Assembly: GCA_002419505.1 (NCBI GenBank)
Contig: DIGF01000009.1
Span: forward strand, 1-64,000
DNA: 64,000 bases
From: Caryophanales bacterium UBA5729
Lineage (GTDB): Bacteria > Bacillota_I > Bacilli_A > Izemoplasmatales > Hujiaoplasmataceae
Reading direction: 5' to 3'
The notes under the pieces are model-generated. The model was not told the origin of the DNA. It did not search any database and saw only the letters and a list, made by a program, of their open reading frames with translations. The number at the start of each line of letters is the position of its first letter. The first letter of the stretch is position 1. A program made the position numbers and the translations under genes. Positions 9,468 through 19,283 of the stretch are shown here, piece by piece.

Positions 9468-9971
9468 TTATTCAAAATATTTTTTATCAATCTCATCTAC
9501 TAAACTTAGGTCAATATGGCAATAACCACAGGGGTTCTTTTTTAAGTACTTTTGATGATATTTTTCAGCAGGATAAAATTCCATCACCGCTTTAACTTCA
9601 GTTCTAATTGGCTTTGTATATTCAGGTTTGATTCTTTCAATATAGCCGTTAATTATCAGTTTATCTTCATCATTATAATAGTAAATAGCTGAACGATATT
9701 GTTTACCAACATCATTTCCTTGACGATTAATTGTCGTTGGGTCGACGATTTGAAAAAAATGTTCTAATAAGCGCTCAAGCGGTACTAAAGTTTCATCATA
9801 CTCAATTTTTACAGCTTCAGCATGATTAGAGCCGTTACAAACTTGTTCATAAGTCGGATTTGGAAAATCACCGTCAATATATCCTACTTCAGTTGCTTTG
9901 ACACCTTTGACTTTATCGTAATACGCCTCGACTCCCCAAAAGCAGCCGCCAGCTAAAATTATTTTTTTCAT
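9468..9971 (-). CDS. msrA: Peptide methionine sulfoxide reductase A
   Basis: This 167-residue protein has the catalytic motif GGCFWGVEAYYDKVKGV with Cys10 and the conserved block YCHIDLSLVDEIDKKYF near the end. MsrA reduces the S form of methionine sulfoxide in oxidised proteins. No MsrB domain is fused to it, and no separate msrB lies nearby. It sits 1 nt after the tcdA stop, so the two probably share a message. Confidence 0.95.
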   Translation of the reverse strand: MKKIILAGGCFWGVEAYYDKVKGVKATEVGYIDGDFPNPTYEQVCNGSNHAEAVKIEYDETLVPLERLLEHFFQIVDPTTINRQGNDVGKQYRSAIYYYNDEDKLIINGYIERIKPEYTKPIRTEVKAVMEFYPAEKYHQKYLKKNPCGYCHIDLSLVDEIDKKYFE

Positions 9972-9972
9972 C

Positions 9973-10659
9973 TTATACTACTCCTATCAGTTTATTTACT
10001 ACATGGGCAGCCATTATTAATCCGGCCGCACTTGGGCAATAAGCATTTGAACCTAAAACATGTTTTTCTAAAGTAACAGCGGGTTTTTCTTCGGAGTATA
10101 CGACTTCGAAGTTCATGCTGTAGCCTGCTAATTTAAGTTTTTTTCGCAAAGCTTTGGCCAGAGGACAAACTTGCGTTTGATTTAACTTGGCAATTTTGAT
10201 TAGTTCCGGTTTGAACTTGTTAGCGAATCCCATTGCCGCTAAAAAATCTATCTGATTGTCGTTGCAGTATTTAGCAAGTTCGAATTTCGCGCTTAGATCG
10301 TCAACACAGTCTAAGACATAATCAAAACCTTGGTCAAGAATTTCTTTAATCGTATCGCGATCAGCCTTAACTTTATAAGCGACACATTTTAATTTAGGAT
10401 TGATATCCAAAGCCCGTTTTTTAAAGACATCTACCTTATACTCACCGATGGTTGAATTTAAAGCTATCAACTGACGATTGATATTGGTGATTTCAACTTG
10501 ATCATAATCGACCACATATACGGTTTGAATTCCGCTTCTTACCAAAGCTTCTGCAGCGAAAGAACCGACTCCACCTAAACCAAAAACAATGAGGCGTTTT
10601 TGTTTTAATTCCGCAAATTTTTCTTTACCTATCATATTTACTAAACGATCAAATTGCAT
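9973..10659 (-). CDS. tcdA: tRNA threonylcarbamoyladenosine dehydratase (TcdA/CsdL family)
   Basis: This E1-like ThiF-family enzyme has 228 residues from the ATG at 10659, chosen because AGGAGT lies 7 nt upstream; a GTG at 10665 is less well placed. The nucleotide-binding motif GLGGVGSFAAEALVRSGI, followed by VDYDQVEITNINRQ, is diagnostic of adenylating E1 enzymes. The length and the absence of a C-terminal rhodanese domain fit TcdA, which cyclises t6A to ct6A at position 37 of ANN-decoding tRNAs. A MoeB/ThiF sulfur-transfer role is less likely because no carrier protein is encoded nearby. Confidence 0.85.
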   Translation of the reverse strand: MQFDRLVNMIGKEKFAELKQKRLIVFGLGGVGSFAAEALVRSGIQTVYVVDYDQVEITNINRQLIALNSTIGEYKVDVFKKRALDINPKLKCVAYKVKADRDTIKEILDQGFDYVLDCVDDLSAKFELAKYCNDNQIDFLAAMGFANKFKPELIKIAKLNQTQVCPLAKALRKKLKLAGYSMNFEVVYSEEKPAVTLEKHVLGSNAYCPSAAGLIMAAHVVNKLIGVV

Positions 10660-10673
10660 TTTCACACTCCTAG

Positions 10674-10697
10674 AAAATAAGGCTGCTTAGCAGCCAT
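10674..10697 (-). terminator. Terminator after the AI-2E family operon
   Basis: On the minus strand the 6-bp stem GGCTGC/GCAGCC with a 3-nt loop is followed by TTATTTT. It lies between the 146-residue membrane protein and tcdA. Confidence 0.75.
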
Positions 10698-11137
10698 CAT
10701 TTTTTCTTTCGATAATCAAAATTAAAGAACTTGCGTCCTAATCTTAAAAGAATATAAACAAATACCGCTACCAATAAAATTAGAATATTGGCGATATATT
10801 GGCGGTTTCCGCCGAGATAATCAAAAAGCACGACAATGCCCAATAAACCAAAAACAGTGATCGCGACTAGATAATAAAATTCAACCATATAAGTCGCTTT
10901 AACGTGACGTTGCAGTTGATCTTTTTTAATTAATAACCAAACGGAACCGATAATAGTTAGTGCTAAGGTAGAAATCATTAAGTAGAACAAAAACGAGTTG
11001 ATATTCAAAACGTATTCAATATCAAAAACGTAAGTAAAAACCAAAACTAAAGGCATAAATAAAATCATCGTTCCGTAAAACATAATTGAATTTATCTCAT
11101 ATTTAGAATAGATTTTAGGTCTTACTTTCTTTATCAT
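10697..11137 (-). CDS. Hypothetical four-helix membrane protein
   Basis: I do not recognise this 146-residue protein. It shows four hydrophobic segments (about 18-40, 46-68, 82-104 and 110-132) and a very basic C-terminus (LGRKFFNFDYRKKK). Its start overlaps the stop of the AI-2E family transporter (ATGA), which argues for coupled expression and perhaps a joint membrane function. A strong hairpin terminator follows directly. Confidence 0.7.
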   Translation of the reverse strand: MIKKVRPKIYSKYEINSIMFYGTMILFMPLVLVFTYVFDIEYVLNINSFLFYLMISTLALTIIGSVWLLIKKDQLQRHVKATYMVEFYYLVAITVFGLLGIVVLFDYLGGNRQYIANILILLVAVFVYILLRLGRKFFNFDYRKKK

Positions 11138-12255
11138 GAACCAGTCGCCTCGGCTAAACTATTCCTAAGTTTTTCTTTTCTTAAATCAGAGAAGAAACGA
11201 TAAATTACTCTGATTGATGCGGCGATTGGTGAGGCAAATATTACCCCTAAAGCCCCAAACAAAGAACCAAAGAATAGAATGGAAATTATAATCACAATTG
11301 GATGAATTGATAATTGATGAGACATAATCAATGGTTGGAAGATATTTCCTTCAAAGAACTGCAAGACAACATTGACGCCTAAAACCAGCAAAGGTCCGGG
11401 ACCGCTTGTAGCGATGAAGGTATAGATAATTGGTGGTACAGCTGCAATGATCATCCCGAAGTAAGGAATGATATTGGTCACACCAACCAAAAAGCCAAAC
11501 AAGAAGTAATATTTCAAGCCGATCAATTTATAAACAATGGTCGCAACTGCGCCTAAAGCAATCATTAAAATCAATTGTCCTCTTAAATACGCTCCGACAG
11601 TTTGATTTAATCTAGAGCCAAGTTCAGCGACATTTTTTTCGTGTCGCGGCGGAATGATTGTTCTGATGTTTTCACTAATGGATTCATAATCATTCAAGTA
11701 AAATATCAATAAAATTGGCAAGAGTGCAAAAGCAGTAAGTAGCGGCAAGAGCGAGTTCGTGACAGTAGCGATTAAACGCGGCACAAAAGCATCTAAAGTC
11801 TCGCTAATAATATTTGTTTCATTGACATACTCGAAGATTTTATCATAAAGATCGGTACCTAAGATAAACTCATCGCGCAAATCATTGTTGATATAGTTGA
11901 CGATTACTTGGAAATCATCGGTGAAGAAATTTTTAATTTCATTAACAATTAAAGGGGTGAGAAAATAAAACGCTGAGAAAATTAACCCGACACTTAAGAC
12001 AAAAACAATCCCTAAAGAGAAAAACCTTGGGCCAACTCCCTTTTTTTCCAGGAATTTTACCAAAGGAAAGATAATTAACGCGCCTAAATAAGCTAGTCCT
12101 ACGGGAACGATAACGGCTTTAATAGCATTGAGTATCCAACCCCAAAAACTAGAAAATTGAATGGCTAAAAGCATAATACCAAAACCTAAGAATATTATAC
12201 CCATATATTTGATAATGCGATTTAAGGATTCATCAGATACAGGTCTTTTTTTCAT
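11134..12255 (-). CDS. AI-2E family transporter (YdiK/PerM-like)
   Basis: This 373-residue protein has a paired N-terminal hydrophobic region, a soluble middle domain (about 110-160) and a C-terminal cluster of helices. LRGQLILMIALGAVATIVYKLIG and GVTNIIPYFGMIIAAVPPI are the conserved blocks of the family. Members have been connected with autoinducer-2 export or sodium/proton exchange, but many have no known substrate, and the name does not prove an autoinducer role here. It is co-transcribed with the following small membrane protein. Confidence 0.88.
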   Translation of the reverse strand: MKKRPVSDESLNRIIKYMGIIFLGFGIMLLAIQFSSFWGWILNAIKAVIVPVGLAYLGALIIFPLVKFLEKKGVGPRFFSLGIVFVLSVGLIFSAFYFLTPLIVNEIKNFFTDDFQVIVNYINNDLRDEFILGTDLYDKIFEYVNETNIISETLDAFVPRLIATVTNSLLPLLTAFALLPILLIFYLNDYESISENIRTIIPPRHEKNVAELGSRLNQTVGAYLRGQLILMIALGAVATIVYKLIGLKYYFLFGFLVGVTNIIPYFGMIIAAVPPIIYTFIATSGPGPLLVLGVNVVLQFFEGNIFQPLIMSHQLSIHPIVIIISILFFGSLFGALGVIFASPIAASIRVIYRFFSDLRKEKLRNSLAEATGS

Positions 12256-12318
12256 TTCACCAACTCCTAAAGATAATTATATCACGAAAGCGCGATTTAT
12301 AAACACTTAATCAATAAA

Positions 12319-13626
12319 TTAACAGCCATCACAAGAATCGCAGCCACCGCCGCAATTGCGGTTGGAAATTCCGTTAATTAAATACTGATAGAGATTGTTG
12401 ACATCAACTTCTACTTGTTCTTTGGTATCTTGACGTTTTACATTAACAACTTGTTTTTTCGCTTCTTCATCACCATAAATCAATAGATAAACAGGATTCA
12501 AACGATCAGCTTGTTTAAACTGCGCTTTCAGGTTTTTATTGAAGAAATCATAATCGACAATCAAACCTCCGTGACGCAAGTCATTGATGATCTTTAAAGC
12601 ATCTGTTTGGAAGATGTCGCTGAGGTTGATGAAATAGCAATGGATATAATCATTAACCGGCTCTTGGTTGATAGCCTCTAAGGCTAGCAGTAATCTCTCC
12701 ACACCAAAGGCAAAACCCATAGCGGGAAGATCCGGCCCTGCTAATGAAGCGTATAAATTATTATATCTACCGCCACCGACTAAGGTCGATTGCGCCCCTA
12801 AAGTTTCTAAATCACTGTCGATTTCAAAAACCGTGTGGGTATAATAATCTAAGCCTCTCACGAGATTTTCGTCAATTTGATAATCTAAGCCTAAACTATC
12901 CAAAGCCATGGTAACTTGATCAAAATGAATCTTGGCTTTATCAGATAAATAATTGATTGGTTTTGGAGCATTAATTAAAGTTTCGCTGCCTTTATCAACT
13001 TTGCAATCCAAAACGCGCAAAGGATTTTCTTGATAGCGTCGATTGCAATCATCACAAAGGTGTTGAATGTTTTTTTCCAAATATTCATTTAAAGCTTTTT
13101 GATATTCTTCCTTAGATTCAGCGTCGCCTAAAGTGTTAATTCTGATATTGATGTTTTTTATTTTAAGCGCTTCTAAAAAAGTCGCAGCGAAATTGATTAC
13201 TTCAGCATCTACTAAAGGTGAATCAGAACCGATAATCTCAGCACCAAACTGATGAAATTGTCGCTGACGGCCTTTTTGTGGTCTTTCGTAACGGAACATT
13301 GGCCCGTAATAATAAAGCTTTAACGGCAGATTAGGATCAGCGTATAACTTGTTTTCAATTACACTCCTGACCACACTAGCAGTTCCTTCCGGTCTTAAGG
13401 TATTCATTCTTTTACCGCGATCTTCAAAGTCATAGGTTTCTTTTTTTACAATATCAGTAGTTTCACCTACTGAACGATGAAAAAGCTCCGAAGCTTCAAA
13501 CATCGGGGTTCTGATTTCTTGGAAATTAAATAACTTAGAAACATTGCGAATAACTGCTTCTAACTCGTGCCACTTGCCGATTTCATCGGGTAAAATATCA
13601 TATGTTCCTTTAATTTTTCTAATCAT
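12319..13626 (-). CDS. hisS: Histidyl-tRNA synthetase with a cysteine-rich C-terminal tail
   Basis: This 435-residue class II synthetase charges tRNA-His. Visible motifs are RTPMFEASELFHRSVGETTDIV, LRPEGTASVVRS, the motif 2 region FRYERPQKGRQRQFHQFGAE, the histidine-specific block LVRGLDYYTHTVFE, and motif 3 GMGFAFGVERLL, followed by an anticodon-binding domain. The last 11 residues, CGGGCDSCDGC, add four cysteines (425, 429, 432, 435) that are not part of the usual family ending. The gene lies in the recJ-apt-rel-dtd-acpP-hisS run, with a hairpin terminator between it and acpP and no evident promoter of its own. Expression may therefore depend on readthrough. Confidence 0.96.
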   Translation of the reverse strand: MIRKIKGTYDILPDEIGKWHELEAVIRNVSKLFNFQEIRTPMFEASELFHRSVGETTDIVKKETYDFEDRGKRMNTLRPEGTASVVRSVIENKLYADPNLPLKLYYYGPMFRYERPQKGRQRQFHQFGAEIIGSDSPLVDAEVINFAATFLEALKIKNINIRINTLGDAESKEEYQKALNEYLEKNIQHLCDDCNRRYQENPLRVLDCKVDKGSETLINAPKPINYLSDKAKIHFDQVTMALDSLGLDYQIDENLVRGLDYYTHTVFEIDSDLETLGAQSTLVGGGRYNNLYASLAGPDLPAMGFAFGVERLLLALEAINQEPVNDYIHCYFINLSDIFQTDALKIINDLRHGGLIVDYDFFNKNLKAQFKQADRLNPVYLLIYGDEEAKKQVVNVKRQDTKEQVEVDVNNLYQYLINGISNRNCGGGCDSCDGC

Positions 13627-13640
13627 TTACAACTACTCCT

Positions 13641-13676
13641 TTTTTTAAAAAATCGCCCTTTTTATAAAAGGACGAT
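13641..13676 (-). terminator. Terminator or attenuator between acpP and hisS
   Basis: The minus strand reads an 11-bp stem with one G-T wobble (ATCGTCCTTTT/AAAAGGGCGAT) and then TTTTTT. No good promoter lies between it and the hisS start 15 nt later, so partial readthrough is likely. Confidence 0.75.
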
Positions 13677-13701
13677 ATCCATTCAAGTTATTGGTTACTT
13701 T

Positions 13702-13962
13702 TTAGTCAAAATAACTGTCGCTAACTTGATTAGTAACATAATCAACCAAGTCCTTAACATCTTTCATATCTGTAGCCGCTTCATCGGAAATGGTAATTAA
13801 AAACTCGCTTTCTATTTGATTGAATAATTCTAATGCATCTAGAGAATCTGCACCAAAATCTTCAGCTAAACCAGCATCCATAGTAACTACCTCTGGTTTT
13901 ACACCTAATTCTTGGACGATCATTTCTTTTATCTTAACAAAGACTTTTTCTTTCTTTTCCAT
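13702..13962 (-). CDS. acpP: Acyl carrier protein
   Basis: This 86-residue acidic helical protein carries FGADSLDALELFNQIE, in which Ser40 is the site for the 4'-phosphopantetheine arm. It carries acyl chains for fatty-acid and phospholipid synthesis. It sits alone between dtd and hisS rather than in a fab cluster, with its own consensus-like promoter and a terminator. The start follows AGGAGG. Confidence 0.95.
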   Translation of the reverse strand: MEKKEKVFVKIKEMIVQELGVKPEVVTMDAGLAEDFGADSLDALELFNQIESEFLITISDEAATDMKDVKDLVDYVTNQVSDSYFD

Positions 13963-13988
13963 AATTTCCTCCTGATTTATATATAGTT

Positions 13989-14017
13989 ATTATATTAGAT
14001 TTTTTAAGTTTAGTCAA
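13989..14017 (-). promoter_or_regulatory. acpP promoter
   Basis: The minus strand reads TTGACT, a 17-bp spacer, then TATAAT. The -35 lies at 14017-14012 and the -10 at 13994-13989, about 27 nt before the acpP start codon. Confidence 0.75.
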
Positions 14018-14027
14018 ATAGGATTAA

Positions 14028-14471
14028 CTAATCTTTTTCGATTATTATCGTTACTGGTCCATGATTGATTAGCGAAATTTCCATCTCTTCACCAAAAAGA
14101 CCTTCCTTAACTGGCAAATTATATTCTTTTCTTAAAATTTCATTGAACTTTAGATAGAGTTCTTCTGCCTGTTGATAAGCTAAAGCTTTGGTAAAACTTG
14201 GACGATTACTTTTGACTGTGTCTCCGTAAACTGTGAATTGAGAAATCGATAAAATACTGCCACCGACTTCTTTAATATCTAAGTTTAACTGTTGATTCTC
14301 ATCTGCGAAGATGCGTAAACGCGCAATCTTTCTCGCCATATATTCAATTTGTTTAAGCCCGTCACCTTCAGTAAAGCCGACTAACAATAAAAAGCCTAAA
14401 CCGATTTCCGAAACCAGTTGGTTATTTACTGAGACACTCGCAGCTTTAACTCTTTGAACGACAACTTTCAT
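14028..14471 (-). CDS. dtd: D-aminoacyl-tRNA deacylase
   Basis: This 147-residue protein has the DTD signatures LSISQFTVYGD near residue 80 and NHGPVTIII near residue 137, the latter being the Gly-cisPro motif that excludes L-amino acids. It hydrolyses D-aminoacyl-tRNAs and also edits Gly-tRNA-Ala. Its start overlaps the rel stop, the classical rel-dtd pair. Confidence 0.96.
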   Translation of the reverse strand: MKVVVQRVKAASVSVNNQLVSEIGLGFLLLVGFTEGDGLKQIEYMARKIARLRIFADENQQLNLDIKEVGGSILSISQFTVYGDTVKSNRPSFTKALAYQQAEELYLKFNEILRKEYNLPVKEGLFGEEMEISLINHGPVTIIIEKD

Positions 14472-16648
14472 TAGCCTAACCTCTCAATTGAATAAACGTT
14501 CTTTACCTTTTGAATATTAGCAACAACATTATCAAGTTCCAGGACGCTGCCAATTTCGATTTTCATTCTAATCGTACCTTCCTTGATCTCGTTAGATTGG
14601 GCGGAGACTTGAACGATTTTCGCTTTAGAAGACGTCGCAGCGTTGATGATTTCCGCTAAGATATTATCGCGATTTTGGACACCAATTTTTATATTAGTCA
14701 CATATTTCTTAGTGATATTATTTCCCCAAAATACTTCAATCAAACGATTTTCATCAAAGTTTTCAACATTTTTACATTCTTTACGGTGAACTACGATTCC
14801 ATAACTCTTGGTAATATAACCAAGGATTTCATCCCCCAAAATCGGGTTGCAACAATTGCCTAATTTTACCGAAGGTTTATCAAGACCCTCAACAATCACG
14901 TTGATATCGGAATGAAGGTAACGCTGTTTCTTTTCATCTTGTTCTTTAGAATATTTATCAATTAAATCTTGTTCGGTAACTTCCGGTTTACCAATAATCA
15001 CATTGGTTGCGCCTATTGGCGAAATCACGTTTTTACCAATTTCATAATAAAGGTCATCTAGTGATTTTACGCCTTTATTCTCAAAAAACTTTATTGCTTC
15101 TTTATCGGTTAGAGTAATAGCTAAATGCCTGTTCGCTATTTCTCGATCCATTTCTTCTTTCCCTTTTTCAATTAAAAACTCGCGCCTTTGTTTATTTAAG
15201 AAGTTTTTAATCTTACTTCTTGCATTCGACGTTTTAGCAATTTTCAGCCAGTTATCGTTAGGACCAACAGAGTTTGGTGAAGTCTTGATTTCAACCAAAT
15301 CTCCAGTTTTTAAAGTGTAGTCTAAAGGTCTGATTTTTCCGTTTACAATCGCACCAACAGTTTTTTCACCAATTTTGGTATGGATTCTAAAAGCAAAATC
15401 CAAAGGTGTCGCGCCGGCGGTTAAGTCAATAATTTCTCCCTTAGGCGTAAAGACATAAACGTTGGCTTTCAAGATATCATCAGTGAAGATATCTAAGATT
15501 TCTTCATCAGTATTAGATTCTTCGGTATATTTAACCAATTCTGAGTACCATCTCAATTTTGAAGAAACAATATCCTCAATATTCTTACGGCTTGTTGCAC
15601 CCTTAGCTTCTTTGTAAGCCCAGTGTGCCGCAACCCCTTTTTCCGCAATTTCATCCATTTCTTTAGTTCTAATTTGAATTTCAAAGATTTTGCCTTTATT
15701 GACAACTGTCGTATGTAAGGATTGGTACATATTCGGTTTTGGCATGGCGATATAATCCTTAAAGCGACCAGGAACAGGAATAAAGCGCGAATGGACAATT
15801 CCAATCGCCTTATAACAGTCACTGATTGAATTAACGATTATTCTCAAAGCTAAAAGATCATGAATTTCTTCAAAATCAATTCTTTTAACTTTCATTTTAT
15901 TATAAACGGAATGAATGTTTTTAATTCTTCCCTTCACATCAAAATCAAATTTCTCTTCAGCTAAAAGTTTAGCCAAAGACTGTTTCATTTGTTCAACGTC
16001 GTATTCACGACTACCTTTTTTATCTCTTAATAATTTAGCAATCTTTTGATATTCAAAAGGGTAGAGATACTTAAAAGATAAATCCTCTAATTCGGCTTTT
16101 AAGCGGTACATCCCTAAACGATGCGCAATTGGCGCAAAAATATCTAGGGTTTCTCTGGATATTCTAGTTCTTCTTTCGTCATCTAAAAATGATAAGGTCC
16201 GCATATTATTAAGTCTGTCAGCGAGTTTAACAAATATAACTCGGATATCTCTTGCCATCGCTAAAACCATTTTTTGATGGTTTTTAACTTGTTGAGCAGC
16301 TTTTGTGCCTTGGTAATGCAATTGCTCTAATTTAGTTAAACCTTCTACAATATCGGCAACTTCTTCGCCAAACAACTCTTTTATTTCGTTATAATCAGTT
16401 TCCGTATCTTCGATAATATCATGCAATAATCCGGCAACGACAGTATTGGGATCAACTTGATATTCTGCTAAAGTGATCGCAACATCACGAGGATGGACGA
16501 TATATGGTTCTCCAGATTTTCTTAATTGCCCTTGGTGTTTTGATTCCGCATAGTCAAAAGCGCTCCTAATAAAATCTAGGTGCTTAGGTTGCGAAAGATA
16601 TTTACTTAACTCTCTTAATAAGGGCTTAAAATAATCTGTTTCAGGCAC
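14471..16648 (-). CDS. rel: Bifunctional (p)ppGpp synthetase/hydrolase
   Basis: This 725-residue Rel/SpoT protein has an HD hydrolase domain with intact metal-binding blocks (YIVHPRDVA and LLHDIIEDTETD, about residues 44-80). The synthetase domain follows, with GRFKDYIAMPKPNMYQSLHT near residue 290; the RFKD form is the RXKD version typical of bifunctional enzymes. A TGS domain (about 405-465) and a C-terminal ACT domain (about 650-725) complete it. It makes and degrades the stringent-response alarmone. It starts 11 nt after the apt stop. Confidence 0.96.
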   Translation of the reverse strand: MPETDYFKPLLRELSKYLSQPKHLDFIRSAFDYAESKHQGQLRKSGEPYIVHPRDVAITLAEYQVDPNTVVAGLLHDIIEDTETDYNEIKELFGEEVADIVEGLTKLEQLHYQGTKAAQQVKNHQKMVLAMARDIRVIFVKLADRLNNMRTLSFLDDERRTRISRETLDIFAPIAHRLGMYRLKAELEDLSFKYLYPFEYQKIAKLLRDKKGSREYDVEQMKQSLAKLLAEEKFDFDVKGRIKNIHSVYNKMKVKRIDFEEIHDLLALRIIVNSISDCYKAIGIVHSRFIPVPGRFKDYIAMPKPNMYQSLHTTVVNKGKIFEIQIRTKEMDEIAEKGVAAHWAYKEAKGATSRKNIEDIVSSKLRWYSELVKYTEESNTDEEILDIFTDDILKANVYVFTPKGEIIDLTAGATPLDFAFRIHTKIGEKTVGAIVNGKIRPLDYTLKTGDLVEIKTSPNSVGPNDNWLKIAKTSNARSKIKNFLNKQRREFLIEKGKEEMDREIANRHLAITLTDKEAIKFFENKGVKSLDDLYYEIGKNVISPIGATNVIIGKPEVTEQDLIDKYSKEQDEKKQRYLHSDINVIVEGLDKPSVKLGNCCNPILGDEILGYITKSYGIVVHRKECKNVENFDENRLIEVFWGNNITKKYVTNIKIGVQNRDNILAEIINAATSSKAKIVQVSAQSNEIKEGTIRMKIEIGSVLELDNVVANIQKVKNVYSIERLG

Positions 16649-16659
16649 AAATGTTCTCC

Positions 16660-17172
16660 TTAATATTGCATTAAAACTTTAATCGGAAAATCCTGTAATT
16701 TTTCTCTGCCTTTTAAAGCAACTAACTCAATCATAAAACCTAAACCGACAACTGTTCCCCCAGCGGTTTCAACGAGTTTAATTGTCGCTTCCATAGTTCC
16801 ACCAGTAGCTAAAAGATCATCAATAATTACTACTCGATCACCTTTTTTTATCGCGTCTTTATGCATACATAGAGTATTTTTACCATATTCAAGTTCATAG
16901 TCATAGGTAATTACTTCGCGAGGTAATTTTCCTGGTTTTCTCACAGGAATAAAAGCGGCTTTTAAAGCATAAGCCACTGGGGCTCCGATGATGAAACCTC
17001 TAGCGTCTGGGCCGATGACTTTATTAGTATTTAATTCTTTCGAAAAAGCTGTTAATTCATCAATTGCTGCTCTAAAAGCATCACCGTCGCCAATCAGCGG
17101 TGTAATGTCTTTAAATTGGATGCCAGCAATCGGGAAGTTTGGAACATTTTTAATATAATCCGGATATTTCAT
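16660..17172 (-). CDS. apt: Adenine phosphoribosyltransferase
   Basis: This 170-residue purine salvage enzyme makes AMP from adenine and PRPP. The PRPP-binding loop [17 protein letters not shown] is near residue 123. [17 protein letters not shown] and [18 protein letters not shown] are the other conserved Apt blocks. It lies between recJ and rel in the standard Firmicutes order, 2 nt after the recJ stop. Confidence 0.96.
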   Translation of the reverse strand: MKYPDYIKNVPNFPIAGIQFKDITPLIGDGDAFRAAIDELTAFSKELNTNKVIGPDARGFIIGAPVAYALKAAFIPVRKPGKLPREVITYDYELEYGKNTLCMHKDAIKKGDRVVIIDDLLATGGTMEATIKLVETAGGTVVGLGFMIELVALKGREKLQDFPIKVLMQY

Positions 17173-17174
17173 TT

Positions 17175-19259
17175 TTATTCCTCCAATATTTGCATAAAAT
17201 AGGTTTTTAGTTTCGGTAAATCATTTTGATAAACATAGGTAATATGATGATATTTCTCTAAGGTCTTTTGATAAATCTTTGAGGAATTTAAGTCAATTTT
17301 AACAGAATTAAGTTTAATTTGATAGCGATTTTCATTTAAAGTAATCAATCCTAGCTCTAAGAAAATTCCCAAAGCGGTGTTTAGAGTAAACTCGTCGAAC
17401 TTTTCCTGGTTTATATCGCTGAGTTTAAAAGTCTTTAACTTTTCTAAATACCGATAAATTTTACCTAACTCCACGCGATCAACAATTTGATTTAAATTAT
17501 ATTTTTTAGTTTTCGGTAAAAGCGCAATCGCCTTATCTTGAGTGATTTTTTTTAAGTAATCGTCATTCTCGATAACGAAATCATCGGAGTAATGCACAAT
17601 ATATTCATAGAGATTATCAAGGTTTTGATCATAACTATTGCGATAATCATAAACTTGAAACTCATCTGTTTTAATATCTTTAATCATAATTTGCAAGTGG
17701 TCTTTATTTCGGTAACTATTGATGTTTAACCCGCCACAGATATCGACTCGATCGCCAAGATTAAGATTATAATAAAACTCTAAGTTATTGAAGTCAAGAG
17801 CATCGAAGAAATATCCGTCGATTTCTAAAGTTAATTTTGTGTGTTTAACTTTAAGAATTTGCTTTTTAGCAACGCGCAAGTTTCTCATGATATAAGTTGC
17901 GGTAAAAAATGATTTATCTTGAATATTCTTGATTGTTTCAACTTTGATATCAGGTAAATAGATTTCCATATCGGCCTTTAAGACGGGATTAACTTCACTG
18001 ACATGCAAATGATTTAATCCATTTCTCAACTTCTCAATATTTTCCACACTTAGCTGTAACCCGCAAGCTTGAGAATGACCGCCATAACGATCGATGAACT
18101 CGGAGTTTTGGTTGAGCATTTCCAAAATGTTGGCATCGCCAAACGATCTAGCTGAGCCTTTGGCGTTATGGTCTTTATCAATAGTGATTACTATCGTCGA
18201 TTTTTGATATTTTTCTACTAACCTTTGGGCACAAATTCCGATAACCCCTTCGTGTAGTTTCTCAGAAGCCACTACCAATACTAAATCATCAGGATTAACT
18301 AATTCCTCGCAGACAAGAAAAGCTTCTTCGGTCAACTGTTTGCGGAGATGATGATTTTTTTCGATATCAAGAATTAACTCATTGGCACGCTTGATATCTT
18401 CGGTAATTAATAACTCAACTGCTTCTTTAGCTTTGTTTAAGCGACCGCTGCTATTAATTTTAGGCGCAATCTTAAAAGCAATTGCAGTGACGTTGATAAT
18501 ATCTAAATTACTGAAACTAATTAATTTGCGCAAACCGATATTAGTAGTTGTTTTAATTCTTTCAATTCCTAAGTTCACCATCGCTTGATTTTCGTTTTCT
18601 AAAGGCATTAAATCGGCAATTGTGCCAACCATTGCCAAATCAATCAACTCATCCAAGTAATCACTGGTAAGCGCTGAGGCAAGCTTATAAGCAACCATAA
18701 CGCCAGCGATTTCCTTAAAAGGATAGTTAGGACTTAACTTTGGATGGACAATGGCAAAGGCTTGAGGTAAAATCTCACCCGGTTCATGATGATCGGTAAT
18801 AATCGTGTCAATGCCGGCGTCAGAAAGCGCTTTGACTTCATCAACGCAAGTGATGCCGTTATCAACGGTAATCACTAATTTGACAGCGCTCGAAATAATA
18901 TCTTTTACAGCTCTTTCATTCAAACCGTAACCTTCAGAAAAACGGTCAGGTAAATCATAATCAACCAAAGCTCCAGCTTTGGTTAAAGCACGAAAAAGCA
19001 GTGCTATTGAACTGATGCCATCACAATCATAATCACCAAAAATCATAATCTTTTCTTGATTTTGAATTGCGGTTCTTATTCGGTTGACGGCTTTTTCCAT
19101 ATCATTGAGCAAGAAGGGATTATGCAACTTTTCTTTTCCCATCGAGAAGAAAGTTTCATAATCTCGAATTTTTCGGTTTTCTAGTAAAACCTTAAAAATT
19201 TCATTATCACTTACAATGCCTTTTTCTGGTATTTTCCAAATGTATTTGCCTTTTATCAA
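17175..19259 (-). CDS. recJ: Single-strand-specific 5'-3' exonuclease RecJ
   Basis: This 694-residue protein carries the DHH-family metal ligands in [11 protein letters not shown] (Asp76, Asp78, Asp80) and TDHHEPGE (156-158). DHHA1 follows with [13 protein letters not shown] near residue 392. An OB-like domain (about 445-560) and a C-terminal Firmicutes-type extension complete it. RecJ degrades single-stranded DNA in recombination and repair. It is shorter than the roughly 780-residue Bacillus protein, the difference being in the C-terminal extension. Confidence 0.95.
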   Translation of the reverse strand: MIKGKYIWKIPEKGIVSDNEIFKVLLENRKIRDYETFFSMGKEKLHNPFLLNDMEKAVNRIRTAIQNQEKIMIFGDYDCDGISSIALLFRALTKAGALVDYDLPDRFSEGYGLNERAVKDIISSAVKLVITVDNGITCVDEVKALSDAGIDTIITDHHEPGEILPQAFAIVHPKLSPNYPFKEIAGVMVAYKLASALTSDYLDELIDLAMVGTIADLMPLENENQAMVNLGIERIKTTTNIGLRKLISFSNLDIINVTAIAFKIAPKINSSGRLNKAKEAVELLITEDIKRANELILDIEKNHHLRKQLTEEAFLVCEELVNPDDLVLVVASEKLHEGVIGICAQRLVEKYQKSTIVITIDKDHNAKGSARSFGDANILEMLNQNSEFIDRYGGHSQACGLQLSVENIEKLRNGLNHLHVSEVNPVLKADMEIYLPDIKVETIKNIQDKSFFTATYIMRNLRVAKKQILKVKHTKLTLEIDGYFFDALDFNNLEFYYNLNLGDRVDICGGLNINSYRNKDHLQIMIKDIKTDEFQVYDYRNSYDQNLDNLYEYIVHYSDDFVIENDDYLKKITQDKAIALLPKTKKYNLNQIVDRVELGKIYRYLEKLKTFKLSDINQEKFDEFTLNTALGIFLELGLITLNENRYQIKLNSVKIDLNSSKIYQKTLEKYHHITYVYQNDLPKLKTYFMQILEE

Positions 19260-19283
19260 AATTACTAACCCCTATCTAAAGCT

